Source: CAWATZ01 sp963784995 (GTDB lineage: Bacteria; Planctomycetota; Planctomycetia; Gemmatales; Gemmataceae). From it: a stretch of DNA of 64,000 nucleotides. The position numbers and the translations under genes were made by a program. The stretch is taken from positions 930,001 to 994,000 of the forward strand of contig CAWATZ010000003.1 of assembly GCA_963784995.1 (NCBI GenBank), given 5' to 3'. Shown piece by piece: positions 10,224-17,928 of the stretch; position 1 is the stretch's first letter; every line of letters starts with the position of its first letter. The notes under the pieces were generated by a model, which was given only the letters and a program-made list of their open reading frames with translations, had not been told where the DNA came from and searched no databases.

Positions 10224-10415
10224 GGTGGGCTTCCTCTCTTGTAGATGTCCCAGTTGTCCGTCGGATTGTGGCGTGGGCTCCAGGTCTTGCCACCGTTCCG
10301 GAAGAGAATCGTGAAGGCCGATTTGCCCTGTTCTCACGAACGTCTTGTTACCTGAATAATCGCGAAAGACGACGAAGGCCGGACACGAAGGACAGAAAAA
10401 TCTTTGCCGCGTTCG

Positions 10416-10520
10416 CCGAGCCGCGCACGCAGCGCAGCGGAGTAAGCGGGCCTGCGGACTCCCGGACCGCTTACTCCGCTGCGCTGCGTGCGCGGCTCGG
10501 ACACTGCGTGCGCGGCTCGG
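10416..10520. repeat. perfect 34-bp inverted repeat plus an extra copy of one arm, in the divergent intergenic region
   Basis: Arms at 10416-10449 and 10467-10500 are exact reverse complements, with a 17-base loop. A further 16 bases of the right arm are repeated directly at 10505-10520. It lies in the 376-base gap (10224-10599) between the divergently transcribed lipid operon and GTPase gene, which must hold both promoters. I could not pick convincing -35/-10 boxes in the rest of the gap. Confidence 0.9.
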
Positions 10521-10599
10521 CAACTGCCAGCTCAATCTTGCCCTGGCGAGGACGAATAACCATACTGGAGGAAGGTTCGCGCCTCAGAGGAAGTGAGCA

Positions 10600-12831
10600 A
10601 TGACCAAGATCCAGAGCCAGGCCAGCATCCTGACCGACCGGCTGTGCCGGACGCAGCGGATCGGCGTGTTCGGCCATCGCGGCGTCGGCAAGACCACGTT
10701 CCTGACCATGCTGTACCGCGAGGCGGTCGGCGGCCGGCTGCCCGAGCTGCGCCTGGCGGCGGCCGACGCGGGCACGGCCAAGTATCTGGCCGAGAAGATC
10801 CTCCAGCTGGAATCGGGTCAACCGCTGCCGGCCACGCTGGCGGAGACGGACCTGCACTTCCATCTCTACCACAAGGGCCAGCAGCTCGACCTGCTGCTCA
10901 AGGACTACCAGGGCGAGCACGTCGCCCTGGGACGCGAGGAGCCGATCCGGGCCTTCCTGCGCGACTGCGACAGTGTCTGGCTCTGCCTGGACGTGACCGT
11001 GGCCGGGTCGTCGAGCGAGTGCCTCAACGCCCAGCAGGAAGTCGAGCAGCTGGTCGAGGACTACCTGGCCGCCCAGCCGCCGGGCACGCCGCACCGACCG
11101 ATGGCCCTGGTGCTGACCAAGGCCGACCTGCTCGGCTCGCCGGAGCAGATCACCGCCGCACCCGCCTCCAGCCCCGCGATGACGGCCCTGGTCCATGACC
11201 TGGGCATGACCACGCACGCCCTCCAGACGCATTGCCCGCACCACGCCATCCTGGCCGTCAGCAGCCTGGGCCAGCCGATCACACCCAGGGAACCATCGGC
11301 AGACGAGCCGATTCCAGTCCCACAGGCCATTCCGACGTTCGAGCCCAGACCGATGGGCCTGGGAGGGCCGCTCACCTGGCTGGCCGAGAGCCTCCAGGCT
11401 CAGGACCAGGATCGACTGGAGCAGATCTGGAAGCTGGCCCCGAACAACCTCGGCTTGCTATCGCGCGGCGTTGCTTGCTTTGCCCGACGCTATCCAAACT
11501 CCCCGGCGACCCGGGACTTCAAGGCCCGGCTGCGTCGCCTCCGCTTCCAGAAGCGAAGCCGGCAGCTCCTGGCCGGAGTGGCCGGCGTGCTGGCCCTGGT
11601 GCTGACCCTGTGGGGCTACGATGCCTGGGGACGGTCCCGCACTCAGCATTTCTCCGCCGATCACGCCGACGATCCCGAGGCAGTCCACAGCCAGTGGGTC
11701 AGCTTCCAGACCTGGCACCCCACCCGGCACCTGTTCCTTTCCGGTGGCACCCACGCGGAGGGCGAACGGCTCCGCGAACTGGAGCAGCAGGTCCGCGAAC
11801 GCCGGGCCGACCAGTGTCTGAAAGCGCTGCGGGAGCACGCGGCCAACCCCGACGCCGAGGCGGACCCGATCTGGAAGGAGTTCCAGCAGTTCCGCGACGA
11901 CTTCCCGGAGCGGAACATCGACGGGGCGGTGCAGGAGTTCCGCGACACGCTCAAGGCGCGCCGGGATGCCGAGCACGAACGCGAGTCGCAGCGGGCTTTC
12001 GAGGAGCTGCTGCACCAGGAAAGCCGGACCGAACTTGCTGGTCAGATCACCCGGGCCGAGCAGTTCCTGAGCAAGTACGACGACACGCGCTCCGCGGAGG
12101 ACGTCCGCAAGCGTGTGCAGGCCTATCTGCGCCGGCAGGAGGAGCAGGCCATCGAGTCGGCTCGCTCTTATTCCGCGAAGAACCCGTTCAATTTCCAGAC
12201 CCGGCTGGAGTCGTATCAGAAGTATTTGCAGCGTTATCCCAAAGGGGCATTCGCCACCGAGGCCCGCGAGGCGATCCGGGGCATCGGCCGGGACTGGGAC
12301 CGGCACGACTTCCGCAAGGTGCGCGATCACTACCAGGAGAACCCGGGCGAACTGAAGGACCTGGAAGTGCTGTGCCGGGCTTACCTGGCGGGCCATCCCG
12401 AAGGCCAGTACCGCGAATACGCCCGGAACCTGCTCCGCTGGAGCGAGCGCGTCCGCGGCGGCGGCGAGTACAAGGTCACGCTCAAGAGCGGCTCGTTCGA
12501 TCCGAAAAGCGCGGGGTACTTCAGCAAGCTGAACCTGTCGGTGGAACTGGAGGTCAACGGCGTCACGTATGGACCGAGCACGATCGCGAAACGAACCAGC
12601 GAACCGGAGTGGGACTATACCTTTCCCAAACCGATCCGCTGGAAGCCGGGCGACAGCGTGCGGATCAAGGTGACCGACCACTATTACTGGAAGCGGAAGG
12701 TGCTCGACGTCAGCTCCGACGACAAGGAGCCGCTGGCGATGAAGCTGCTGAGCGGCACGGTGTCCTCGGGCAAGCACAGCCTGGTGTTCGAGTCGGACTT
12801 TGACATGCCGGTGCTGCCGCCGCTGGAGTGA
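10600..12831 (+). CDS. TRAFAC-like GTPase with transmembrane segment and C-terminal C2-like domain
   Basis: A 743-residue protein. The N-terminal GTPase domain has a P-loop GHRGVGKT (residues 25-32), a DYQG switch motif and TKAD as the G4 base-specificity motif. A single membrane span (LLAGVAGVLALVLTLWGYDAW, about residues 325-345) is followed by a long charged helical region and a C-terminal beta domain (GEYKVTLKSGSFDP...WDYTFPKPIRWKPGD) resembling a C2 domain. A GAGGAAG site precedes the ATG. The next two genes on the strand encode a GAP1-like protein and a Nudix-like protein. The architecture matches GTPase/GAP1 pairs described as NTP-dependent conflict or signalling systems. The exact role is unknown. 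Confidence 0.82.
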   Translation: MTKIQSQASILTDRLCRTQRIGVFGHRGVGKTTFLTMLYREAVGGRLPELRLAAADAGTAKYLAEKILQLESGQPLPATLAETDLHFHLYHKGQQLDLLLKDYQGEHVALGREEPIRAFLRDCDSVWLCLDVTVAGSSSECLNAQQEVEQLVEDYLAAQPPGTPHRPMALVLTKADLLGSPEQITAAPASSPAMTALVHDLGMTTHALQTHCPHHAILAVSSLGQPITPREPSADEPIPVPQAIPTFEPRPMGLGGPLTWLAESLQAQDQDRLEQIWKLAPNNLGLLSRGVACFARRYPNSPATRDFKARLRRLRFQKRSRQLLAGVAGVLALVLTLWGYDAWGRSRTQHFSADHADDPEAVHSQWVSFQTWHPTRHLFLSGGTHAEGERLRELEQQVRERRADQCLKALREHAANPDAEADPIWKEFQQFRDDFPERNIDGAVQEFRDTLKARRDAEHERESQRAFEELLHQESRTELAGQITRAEQFLSKYDDTRSAEDVRKRVQAYLRRQEEQAIESARSYSAKNPFNFQTRLESYQKYLQRYPKGAFATEAREAIRGIGRDWDRHDFRKVRDHYQENPGELKDLEVLCRAYLAGHPEGQYREYARNLLRWSERVRGGGEYKVTLKSGSFDPKSAGYFSKLNLSVELEVNGVTYGPSTIAKRTSEPEWDYTFPKPIRWKPGDSVRIKVTDHYYWKRKVLDVSSDDKEPLAMKLLSGTVSSGKHSLVFESDFDMPVLPPLE

Positions 12832-12846
12832 GAAGAGCGACTTGTT

Positions 12847-12924
12847 TTGAACCACGGATGACACGGATAACACGGATAAATGTCTTTGTCTTTATCCGTG
12901 TTATCCGTGTCATCCGTGGTTCAA
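12847..12924. repeat. perfect 34-bp inverted repeat of the 'ATCCGTGTTATCCGTG' type
   Basis: Arms 12847-12880 and 12891-12924 are exact reverse complements around a 10-base loop. It lies between the GTPase stop and the GAP1-like start, where it could attenuate transcription of the two downstream genes. The same word family occurs in intergenic regions of many unrelated bacteria. Confidence 0.92.
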
Positions 12925-12944
12925 TTACCGGGAAGGAGGATCGC

Positions 12945-14294
12945 GTGATCGAGCAGGCGCTCTACGGCACGGAGGGGCCCAGCGGCTACCACTTCCTGGC
13001 GCGCTCACCGGGTTTCCTCGACGAGTGGCTGCCGGCGGCGGAGCGGCTCTGCACCGGCTTTGGCGAGCGCCCGGCCGACACGGCCGTGGCCGGCTGTGTC
13101 TTCGCCCTGCCGTTTGCCGGCAACCGCGTGGCCGTGGTGCAGGTGGCCGACCAGGGCAAGGACAGCGCCGGCCGGCCCGGGGCCCTGGCGTTTCGCCTGC
13201 TGGTGCTGCCTCTGCCCCTGTACCAGGTGGCCATCGGCGGCGACCCCTTCCAGGTCGCCGACAGCTTCCCGCCACCCTGGCAGACCCGGGGCGAATTGCC
13301 CACCCTGGAATGGCCCGGCCCCTTCCAGCCTCCCCACCGCACGGTGGAGCAGATCCAGAAAGTCCTGAACGTGCCCTACAGCGCCACCCTCCTGGGCGGA
13401 GTGCAGGTGCTGGTCGATGGCGGCCGGCTGGTCTTCGAGCGCACCGGGCCCGATCCGCACGTGGTCCGCAGCCTGTGGGCCCTGCTGCCGACCAACACGC
13501 GCGGCGAACTCTGGCCGGCCAGCTTTGCCTTCAGCAACGCCCATCACTTCCACCTGGTTGTGGTGCCGCGCGCCGCCGGGCCGGAGTTCGAGGGCTACGC
13601 CCACGAGGAACAGGCCGGCGATTACCCCGAGGGCCGTTACGAACTGGCCCTGCAGAACGCGGCCGAGAAAGGTCACCAGGACGATCTCGATTCGCTCTTT
13701 TCGCGCCGCAGCCGGTCGCAGACGCTGCGCCTGGCACTGATGCTGCTGGCGGTGTTTCTGATCATTCCCCTGATCGGGCTGATGCTCCCGACCATCCCCG
13801 GCCCGCCGCAAGAAAAGAAGCCGGGCACGACTGCGCCGCCCGCTCCCGATCTTCCGCTCGTCAGCGATTGCCCGCCGCTGGAGAAGCGGGAGCGAGAAGA
13901 CCTGGCCAGAGTCCTCACCGAGACCGGCGAGCGGCTGGGACTGAAGCCGCCCCGAAACGCCTCACCCGGATCGCTGCTGCTGGCGCTGGAAGCGCTCGAC
14001 AACCGGCTGGGAACCCCTCCGGAGCGGCTCATCGCGGAAAGGAAAGGTCGGACCCTCCTGGCTGCCGACACTTTGTTCTTGCCGGCTGGAGGCAACCCCC
14101 TGGGCGCCGATCTGGCCGTCGCCTTCGGACCAACCGGCCAGCTGCGCGACTTTGGCCCTCTGCAGCGCGGCGTCCGCGTGCTGCTCTGGAAGCAGGCGGT
14201 CCCGGAGGCCAGTGACATCAACCTCAACACGGCGGAATTGATGGAGCGGTTGGAGAAGAAACTGGACGCCGACAAGGAAGCGAAAAAGGAGTGA
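12945..14294 (+). CDS. GTPase-associated protein 1 (GAP1)-like protein with one membrane span
   Basis: The protein begins (V)IEQALYGTEGPSGYHFLARSPGF, which matches the start of GAP1 N-terminal domains (GAP1-N2 type) found beside GTPases in bacterial conflict systems. A membrane segment (LALMLLAVFLIIPLIGLMLP) follows near residue 270, then a proline-rich linker and a soluble C-terminal domain. The start was chosen as GTG 12945 because GGAAGGAGG ends 5 bases upstream; an in-frame ATG at 12828 would translate the hairpin repeat. It has 449 residues. It probably regulates or is regulated by the GTPase encoded just upstream. Confidence 0.78.
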   Translation: MIEQALYGTEGPSGYHFLARSPGFLDEWLPAAERLCTGFGERPADTAVAGCVFALPFAGNRVAVVQVADQGKDSAGRPGALAFRLLVLPLPLYQVAIGGDPFQVADSFPPPWQTRGELPTLEWPGPFQPPHRTVEQIQKVLNVPYSATLLGGVQVLVDGGRLVFERTGPDPHVVRSLWALLPTNTRGELWPASFAFSNAHHFHLVVVPRAAGPEFEGYAHEEQAGDYPEGRYELALQNAAEKGHQDDLDSLFSRRSRSQTLRLALMLLAVFLIIPLIGLMLPTIPGPPQEKKPGTTAPPAPDLPLVSDCPPLEKREREDLARVLTETGERLGLKPPRNASPGSLLLALEALDNRLGTPPERLIAERKGRTLLAADTLFLPAGGNPLGADLAVAFGPTGQLRDFGPLQRGVRVLLWKQAVPEASDINLNTAELMERLEKKLDADKEAKKE

Positions 14295-14299
14295 TCCCC

Positions 14300-14899
14300 A
14301 TGAGTGACAGGGAAGTCGAGCAAGTCCTGGTGGTGCCCACGGCGGTCTTTCACCAGCTGGGCCTGTTCCAGGGGTTCAGCCCCGAGGTCGAACGCTATCT
14401 GCCCGCCTTGCTTCAGCCCCAGCACCTGCGCTACCTGCCCCGGCCCGAGGCCGAGGAAGATCCTTCGTTCAAGCAGCTGATCCCCTACGTGGTGCTTCGC
14501 TGCGGCGACCTGCTGTTTCACTATACCCGGGGCCGGGCCGGCAGCGAGGCCCGGTTGCGGGCCCTGTGCTCGATCGGCGTCGGCGGACACGTCAATCCCG
14601 GCGACGGCTCGCTGGCCAACGCCTACCGGGCCGGTCTGCAGCGCGAGATCGCCGAGGAAATTCACCTGGAGTGTGGCTATCGGGAACGCACGCTGGGTCT
14701 GATCAACGACGATTCCAACGCGGTTGGCCAGGTTCACCTGGGGATCGTTCACGTCTTTGACCTGGAGCGCCCGGAGGCACGCCGTCGGGAGGCGGTGCTG
14801 GCGGACGAGGGCTTTGCTCCGCTGGCGGAACTGCGCCGGCAGGCAGAGCGATTCGAGACCTGGTCGCGCTTCCTGCTGCAAGGACCGTGGTTGGGATGA
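14300..14899 (+). CDS. Nudix-fold protein with a variant Nudix box
   Basis: About 199 residues. The segment GVGGHVNPGDGSLANAYRAG then LQREIAEEIHLE follows the Nudix spacing: G, x5, position normally Glu (here Asn), x7, REIAEE. The first Glu and the last Gly of the canonical box are replaced, while REIAEE is intact, so metal binding may persist. Nudix enzymes hydrolyse nucleoside diphosphates linked to other groups. The ATG at 14300 has AAAAAGGAG 8 bases upstream; an in-frame GTG at 14291 is less likely. It starts 5 bases after the GAP1-like gene and appears to be the third member of the GTPase cassette. Confidence 0.75.
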   Translation: MSDREVEQVLVVPTAVFHQLGLFQGFSPEVERYLPALLQPQHLRYLPRPEAEEDPSFKQLIPYVVLRCGDLLFHYTRGRAGSEARLRALCSIGVGGHVNPGDGSLANAYRAGLQREIAEEIHLECGYRERTLGLINDDSNAVGQVHLGIVHVFDLERPEARRREAVLADEGFAPLAELRRQAERFETWSRFLLQGPWLG

Positions 14900-14914
14900 T
14901 CCTGTGGGACCGCC

Positions 14915-15185
14915 CTCGCTGAGTGGCGGCCTGAGCAGCGACCCGTTGGATCGCCTCGACCTGGGTCGGGTAACAATGGATCACCGCCGCCAGGCTGGCC
15001 GGAGTCATTCTCTGGGCCACTGCCAGAGTGAGCAGCGGCAGCGACTCGCCCGCGTGGGCCGCCACGAACGTCGCCCCGACGATGACCCCGTTGTGAGTGT
15101 CCAGGGCGGCGAACCCATCCGCCTCTCCGTCAATCACCGCCCGCTCGACCGTCGCCAGCTCCAGCCGGTGAACCTTGATGGCCAT
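14915..15185 (-). pseudogene. remnant of the dimerisation domain of a mercuric-reductase-type flavoprotein disulfide reductase
   Basis: About 90 residues read VERAVIDGEADGFAAL, then IVGATFVAAHAGESLPLLTLA, then VIHCYPTQVEAIQRVA. This is the Pyr_redox_dim pattern seen at the C-terminus of mercuric reductases and dihydrolipoamide dehydrogenases (IVGATIVA.HAGE, IHPYPTQAEAI). Upstream of 15185 there is no FAD or NAD domain, so only the tail survives. The expected HPYPTQ is HCYPTQ. No stop follows where the domain should end. It is read here as gene debris between the GTPase cassette and the next gene. Confidence 0.7.
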
Positions 15186-15232
15186 CCCCCGTCAAGATGT
15201 GTCAGAACGCTGGTGCATCGGTTCCTGCGTGC

Positions 15233-15907
15233 TCAATCCTTTTCCAAGAGAAGGTCCACCAGCCAGCAGCCCCGAAAATGAGGTCCAGGCCCCCGGCAGT
15301 GGCCGAGGATTGTTTGGTCCGTACAGCCTGCGTCCTCCAGGGCGTCGGCCAGGATCGGCAGGTCCTCGAAGCGGCCTTCGTCGCAGATTGTCCGGGCGAT
15401 TCGCGGTATCGTGCCATCGTTCCACGAAGCCCAGGCAGGATCGACCGCCAGAGAACGCGACGGGTTCCCAAACAGGTCCTGCCTCCACTGCGCGACCTGG
15501 TCGCCCAGGTGATAATAAACGCAGACACAGTGCGTGGCGTTCTCTGCCGCGCGTTCCGCATCGTCGATCGTCGCAAAGTACGCGGCGCGCGCTGCTTCCG
15601 TTTTCACGGCGCGACTCGCGAAAAACGCCTCGACCCGGATGCTCTGCAAGGTTTCCTGGGATTCCAGGCCATCCGCGAAACGCTCCGCGACCTCCACGGC
15701 CCGCCGGCTGCGCTCATCCTCAAGCTGGTCCCACAGGGCGCGACAGCACAGACAGGCAAGGAGACGGTGTTTTCGCTTGCGGAGCTGATTGCTGCTCAGA
15801 GCTGATTCCAGAGCCATTCCCAGGCGCAAACCTCTTGCCTCAAGTTGCTGCCTGGCCTCCTCAAGAGACACGCCGCGAAAGACACCGGAATTCGGAAGGT
15901 CTGACAT
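15233..15907 (-). CDS. Gemmataceae-abundant protein of unknown function ('LLACLCCRALW' family)
   Basis: This 224-residue protein carries LLACLCCRALWDQLEDERSR, RAVEVAERFADG, and near its end FEDLPILADALEDAGCTD and HCRGPGPHFRGCWLVDLLL. I recognise this pattern as a family present in many copies in Gemmata-type genomes, often next to short-repeat (TIGR02996-like) proteins. It is soluble, Ala- and Cys-rich, and has no motif I can tie to a reaction. It is a single gene, transcribed towards the decayed flavoprotein remnant. Confidence 0.75.
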   Translation of the reverse strand: MSDLPNSGVFRGVSLEEARQQLEARGLRLGMALESALSSNQLRKRKHRLLACLCCRALWDQLEDERSRRAVEVAERFADGLESQETLQSIRVEAFFASRAVKTEAARAAYFATIDDAERAAENATHCVCVYYHLGDQVAQWRQDLFGNPSRSLAVDPAWASWNDGTIPRIARTICDEGRFEDLPILADALEDAGCTDQTILGHCRGPGPHFRGCWLVDLLLEKD

Positions 15908-16036
15908 GGAATCTTCTCCGGGAGCATAGTCATTGGCGGGATCAGGGAGCGGCCATCCCTCCTCGCACGCTCCCCTGGAATTGCAAGTGTAGCGGCCCGG
16001 TTGACAAGACGCAACAAGTCGCCTGGAGCCCTTGTC

Positions 16037-16160
16037 CTGGAAATCCGCGGCCTCGACTCAATTGTCTGTTGCCAACCGGCCTCGTTTCCGCGATGATCGA
16101 AAGAGAAGCGGGCAGCCGTTCAGGAACCAATGGCGGTCGTTTCTTCCCAGGTGGAGGGGA
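16037..16160. repeat. dispersed intergenic repeat B, copy 1
   Basis: Contains TTGTCTGTTGCCAACCG, TTTCCGCGATGATCG and GCGGGCAGCC in the same order and spacing as 17781-17905, with roughly 80% identity by eye. It fills most of the gap between the Gemmata-type gene and the effector gene. The nearest downstream start codons are within 30 bases of both copies, so it could carry a promoter. Confidence 0.7.
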
Positions 16161-16179
16161 GTTTCACGAATGGGCCCGA

Positions 16180-17016
16180 ATGGTTAACTGGGGCGATCTG
16201 GGTGTGAGGGCCTGGAACAGGATAAAACAAGGATGGAGTTCTCTGACCTGGTTGATCTCCAGGGTTGCCCGGCTGTTCACTCGAAAGACTCTGTCTCTCG
16301 ATGCTCTACACCAAAGGCTGCTTGCAGATCCTTCCCTGAAGTGGGAGCGCACGGCATTGGGATGTCACTCGCGAGCTGTCATCATCGTGGAGGAACTGAG
16401 GAAAGCTGGGATTCCAGCGCAGCAATTGGAGAAGATCTGGCTGGTTCATCGGGACAAAATCAATGGAGGAACCTTTTCGGTCCAAACCCGAGCGGGTAGC
16501 ATGGAACACTGGGGAGAACACATCGCAGTCGCTGTGATGACGCCGGCTGGACGTCGTGTCATTGATCCTGCCTTGTTTGATTCCCCTGTGGATCTCCAGA
16601 CGTGGCTGAACCAGTTCCCAGCAATCGAGGCCGCCGGTGCTCCCCCCACCCCCGAGTACGTCAACAGGTTGCTTGAGGCCGCTGACGATCAATTTGAGGC
16701 ACTGATGAAAAGAGCTGCTCACGATCCGAACAGAATACGCCATTTGCTGAACAACGTTGAACTGGCCAGCAGGGCCGCGGCATTTGGAATCAACGTGGAG
16801 CGATGGGTTCAAAGTCAGGCCCCCCTCTCTGAACCAGGGTTTGACCATCTGGCATCGCTCCCGCGCAGGGCCCACCAAGCTGGGGCACTTGTGCAAGGAG
16901 AAATCGTCTGGATACAATGGGATATCGATCCGTTTCCCGACTTTTTCTGGGACTCCATTGATGGAGGAAGACTGCGGGGAACAGAAGCGGCCAGGGCATT
17001 CCTTCGTGATCTTTAG
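16180..17016 (+). CDS. protein-glutaminase (protein deamidase)-like effector
   Basis: About 278 residues. The central region reads GCHSRAVIIVEELRKAGIPA, then KIWLVHRDKINGGTFSVQTR, then WGEHIAVAVM, then RRVIDPALFDSPVDLQTWLNQF. This fits the papain-like protein-glutaminase domain with a Cys-His-Asp triad: Cys62, His114 and Asp129, counting from MVNWGDLG. Such enzymes deamidate glutamines in target proteins and occur as secreted or toxin domains. No signal peptide or RHS/VgrG delivery domain is visible. The start at 16180 avoids the repeat; an in-frame ATG at 16092 lies inside the repeat, and no strong ribosome binding site was found for either. A small gene follows 21 bases downstream. Confidence 0.7.
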   Translation: MVNWGDLGVRAWNRIKQGWSSLTWLISRVARLFTRKTLSLDALHQRLLADPSLKWERTALGCHSRAVIIVEELRKAGIPAQQLEKIWLVHRDKINGGTFSVQTRAGSMEHWGEHIAVAVMTPAGRRVIDPALFDSPVDLQTWLNQFPAIEAAGAPPTPEYVNRLLEAADDQFEALMKRAAHDPNRIRHLLNNVELASRAAAFGINVERWVQSQAPLSEPGFDHLASLPRRAHQAGALVQGEIVWIQWDIDPFPDFFWDSIDGGRLRGTEAARAFLRDL

Positions 17017-17037
17017 CTCTTGCTTGACGAGGCCATC

Positions 17038-17532
17038 ATGAAACGCCAGTTCTTGAATGTTGACCTGATTACGGAAGACGGCCCTGGAGTAACGATTCAG
17101 TTCCACAATTCAGGAACAGGATTCTTGAGCAAGAGCCATTCAGACTACAACCGTATCTACCGGTTGTTCCAGGACGTTAAACGTGTCGATCCAGAAGGTC
17201 TCGTTTGGGTCAAACGAGAAGAGGACAATCACATTGTCGATGCTCGCTTCCCACATCAAGGGCGAGTCCTTCACGTGTCCGAGGTTTCATCGGGTGCCTG
17301 TTGGATAACGTTTCCTTTCTTGAGCAGCCGCTTGCACCTGCAACCGACGCATCCTCAGTTCGTTTTCATGAAAGAACTGTTGTATTCTGCACGCGCTGCT
17401 GGCAATCCGATTCTCTACGTAACCAGTCCCGCTGATTCGACTGCTCTCGATGAGGTGCAGATGGTCTCCAACGAATGCTCCGACAAGCGCCGCGGCAGCG
17501 CTGCTTCCGGACGGCCGGCCGCTCCCGGATGA
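17038..17532 (+). CDS. small protein paired with the deamidase-like gene, possible immunity or chaperone
   Basis: A 164-residue soluble protein starting MKRQFLNVDLITEDGPGVTI. I do not recognise the family. The first ~140 residues have a mixed alpha/beta look (GVTIQFHNSGTGFLSKSH, YNRIYRLFQDV). The last ~25 are low-complexity and may run into repeat DNA, so the true stop may have been lost. It lies 21 bases downstream of the protein-glutaminase-like gene on the same strand. Codon use is less GC-biased than in neighbours. That position suggests an immunity protein or partner, which is unproven. Confidence 0.65.
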   Translation: MKRQFLNVDLITEDGPGVTIQFHNSGTGFLSKSHSDYNRIYRLFQDVKRVDPEGLVWVKREEDNHIVDARFPHQGRVLHVSEVSSGACWITFPFLSSRLHLQPTHPQFVFMKELLYSARAAGNPILYVTSPADSTALDEVQMVSNECSDKRRGSAASGRPAAPG

Positions 17533-17599
17533 TGCAGGCCCGCGGGAAGAGTGGGGCAAGTGGCCGCTGGCTCGTCAGAGGGGCCGTGGCCAGCTTTCA

Positions 17600-17780
17600 A
17601 GCGATGCCGGAAGCGGACGGAAGGAGTCAGCCCGCCGGGTCCCGAATACCCTGGTGGGTGGCAGGCACGCACAACAATGACGCCGACTGGCACTCGTCCG
17701 TCAGCCAGTGGCGCTTTCTGGCCTGTCCGCCATCGGGAATAACCTGGCAGACTGGCTGGCAGAGCGAGGCCGCGGGCCCC
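17600..17780 (+). repeat. dispersed intergenic repeat A, copy 1
   Basis: Contains GACGGAAGGAGTC, CCCGAATACCCTGG, GGTGGCAGGCACGCA and GGCAGACTGGCTGGCAGAGC. Related copies lie at 22705-22862 (inverted) and 55570-55730 (same strand, more diverged). No reading frame is shared between copies, so it looks like a non-coding element. Confidence 0.75.
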
Positions 17781-17905
17781 GGTTTGGGAAATCCGACGCA
17801 GATGCTCGATTGTCTGTTGCCAACCGACCTCTTTTCCGCGATGATCGTGAGTAGAGCGGGCAGCCCTTCAGGAGCCGATGGCGATGGCTCCTTCCCACCC
17901 TGGCT
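17781..17905 (+). repeat. dispersed intergenic repeat B, copy 2
   Basis: Second copy of the element at 16037-16160. It directly abuts repeat A and ends 24 bases before the DUF1549/DUF1553 start. Any promoter for that gene probably lies within or next to it. Confidence 0.7.
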
Positions 17906-17928
17906 GACCCGGACTCGGAGGTTTCCCC

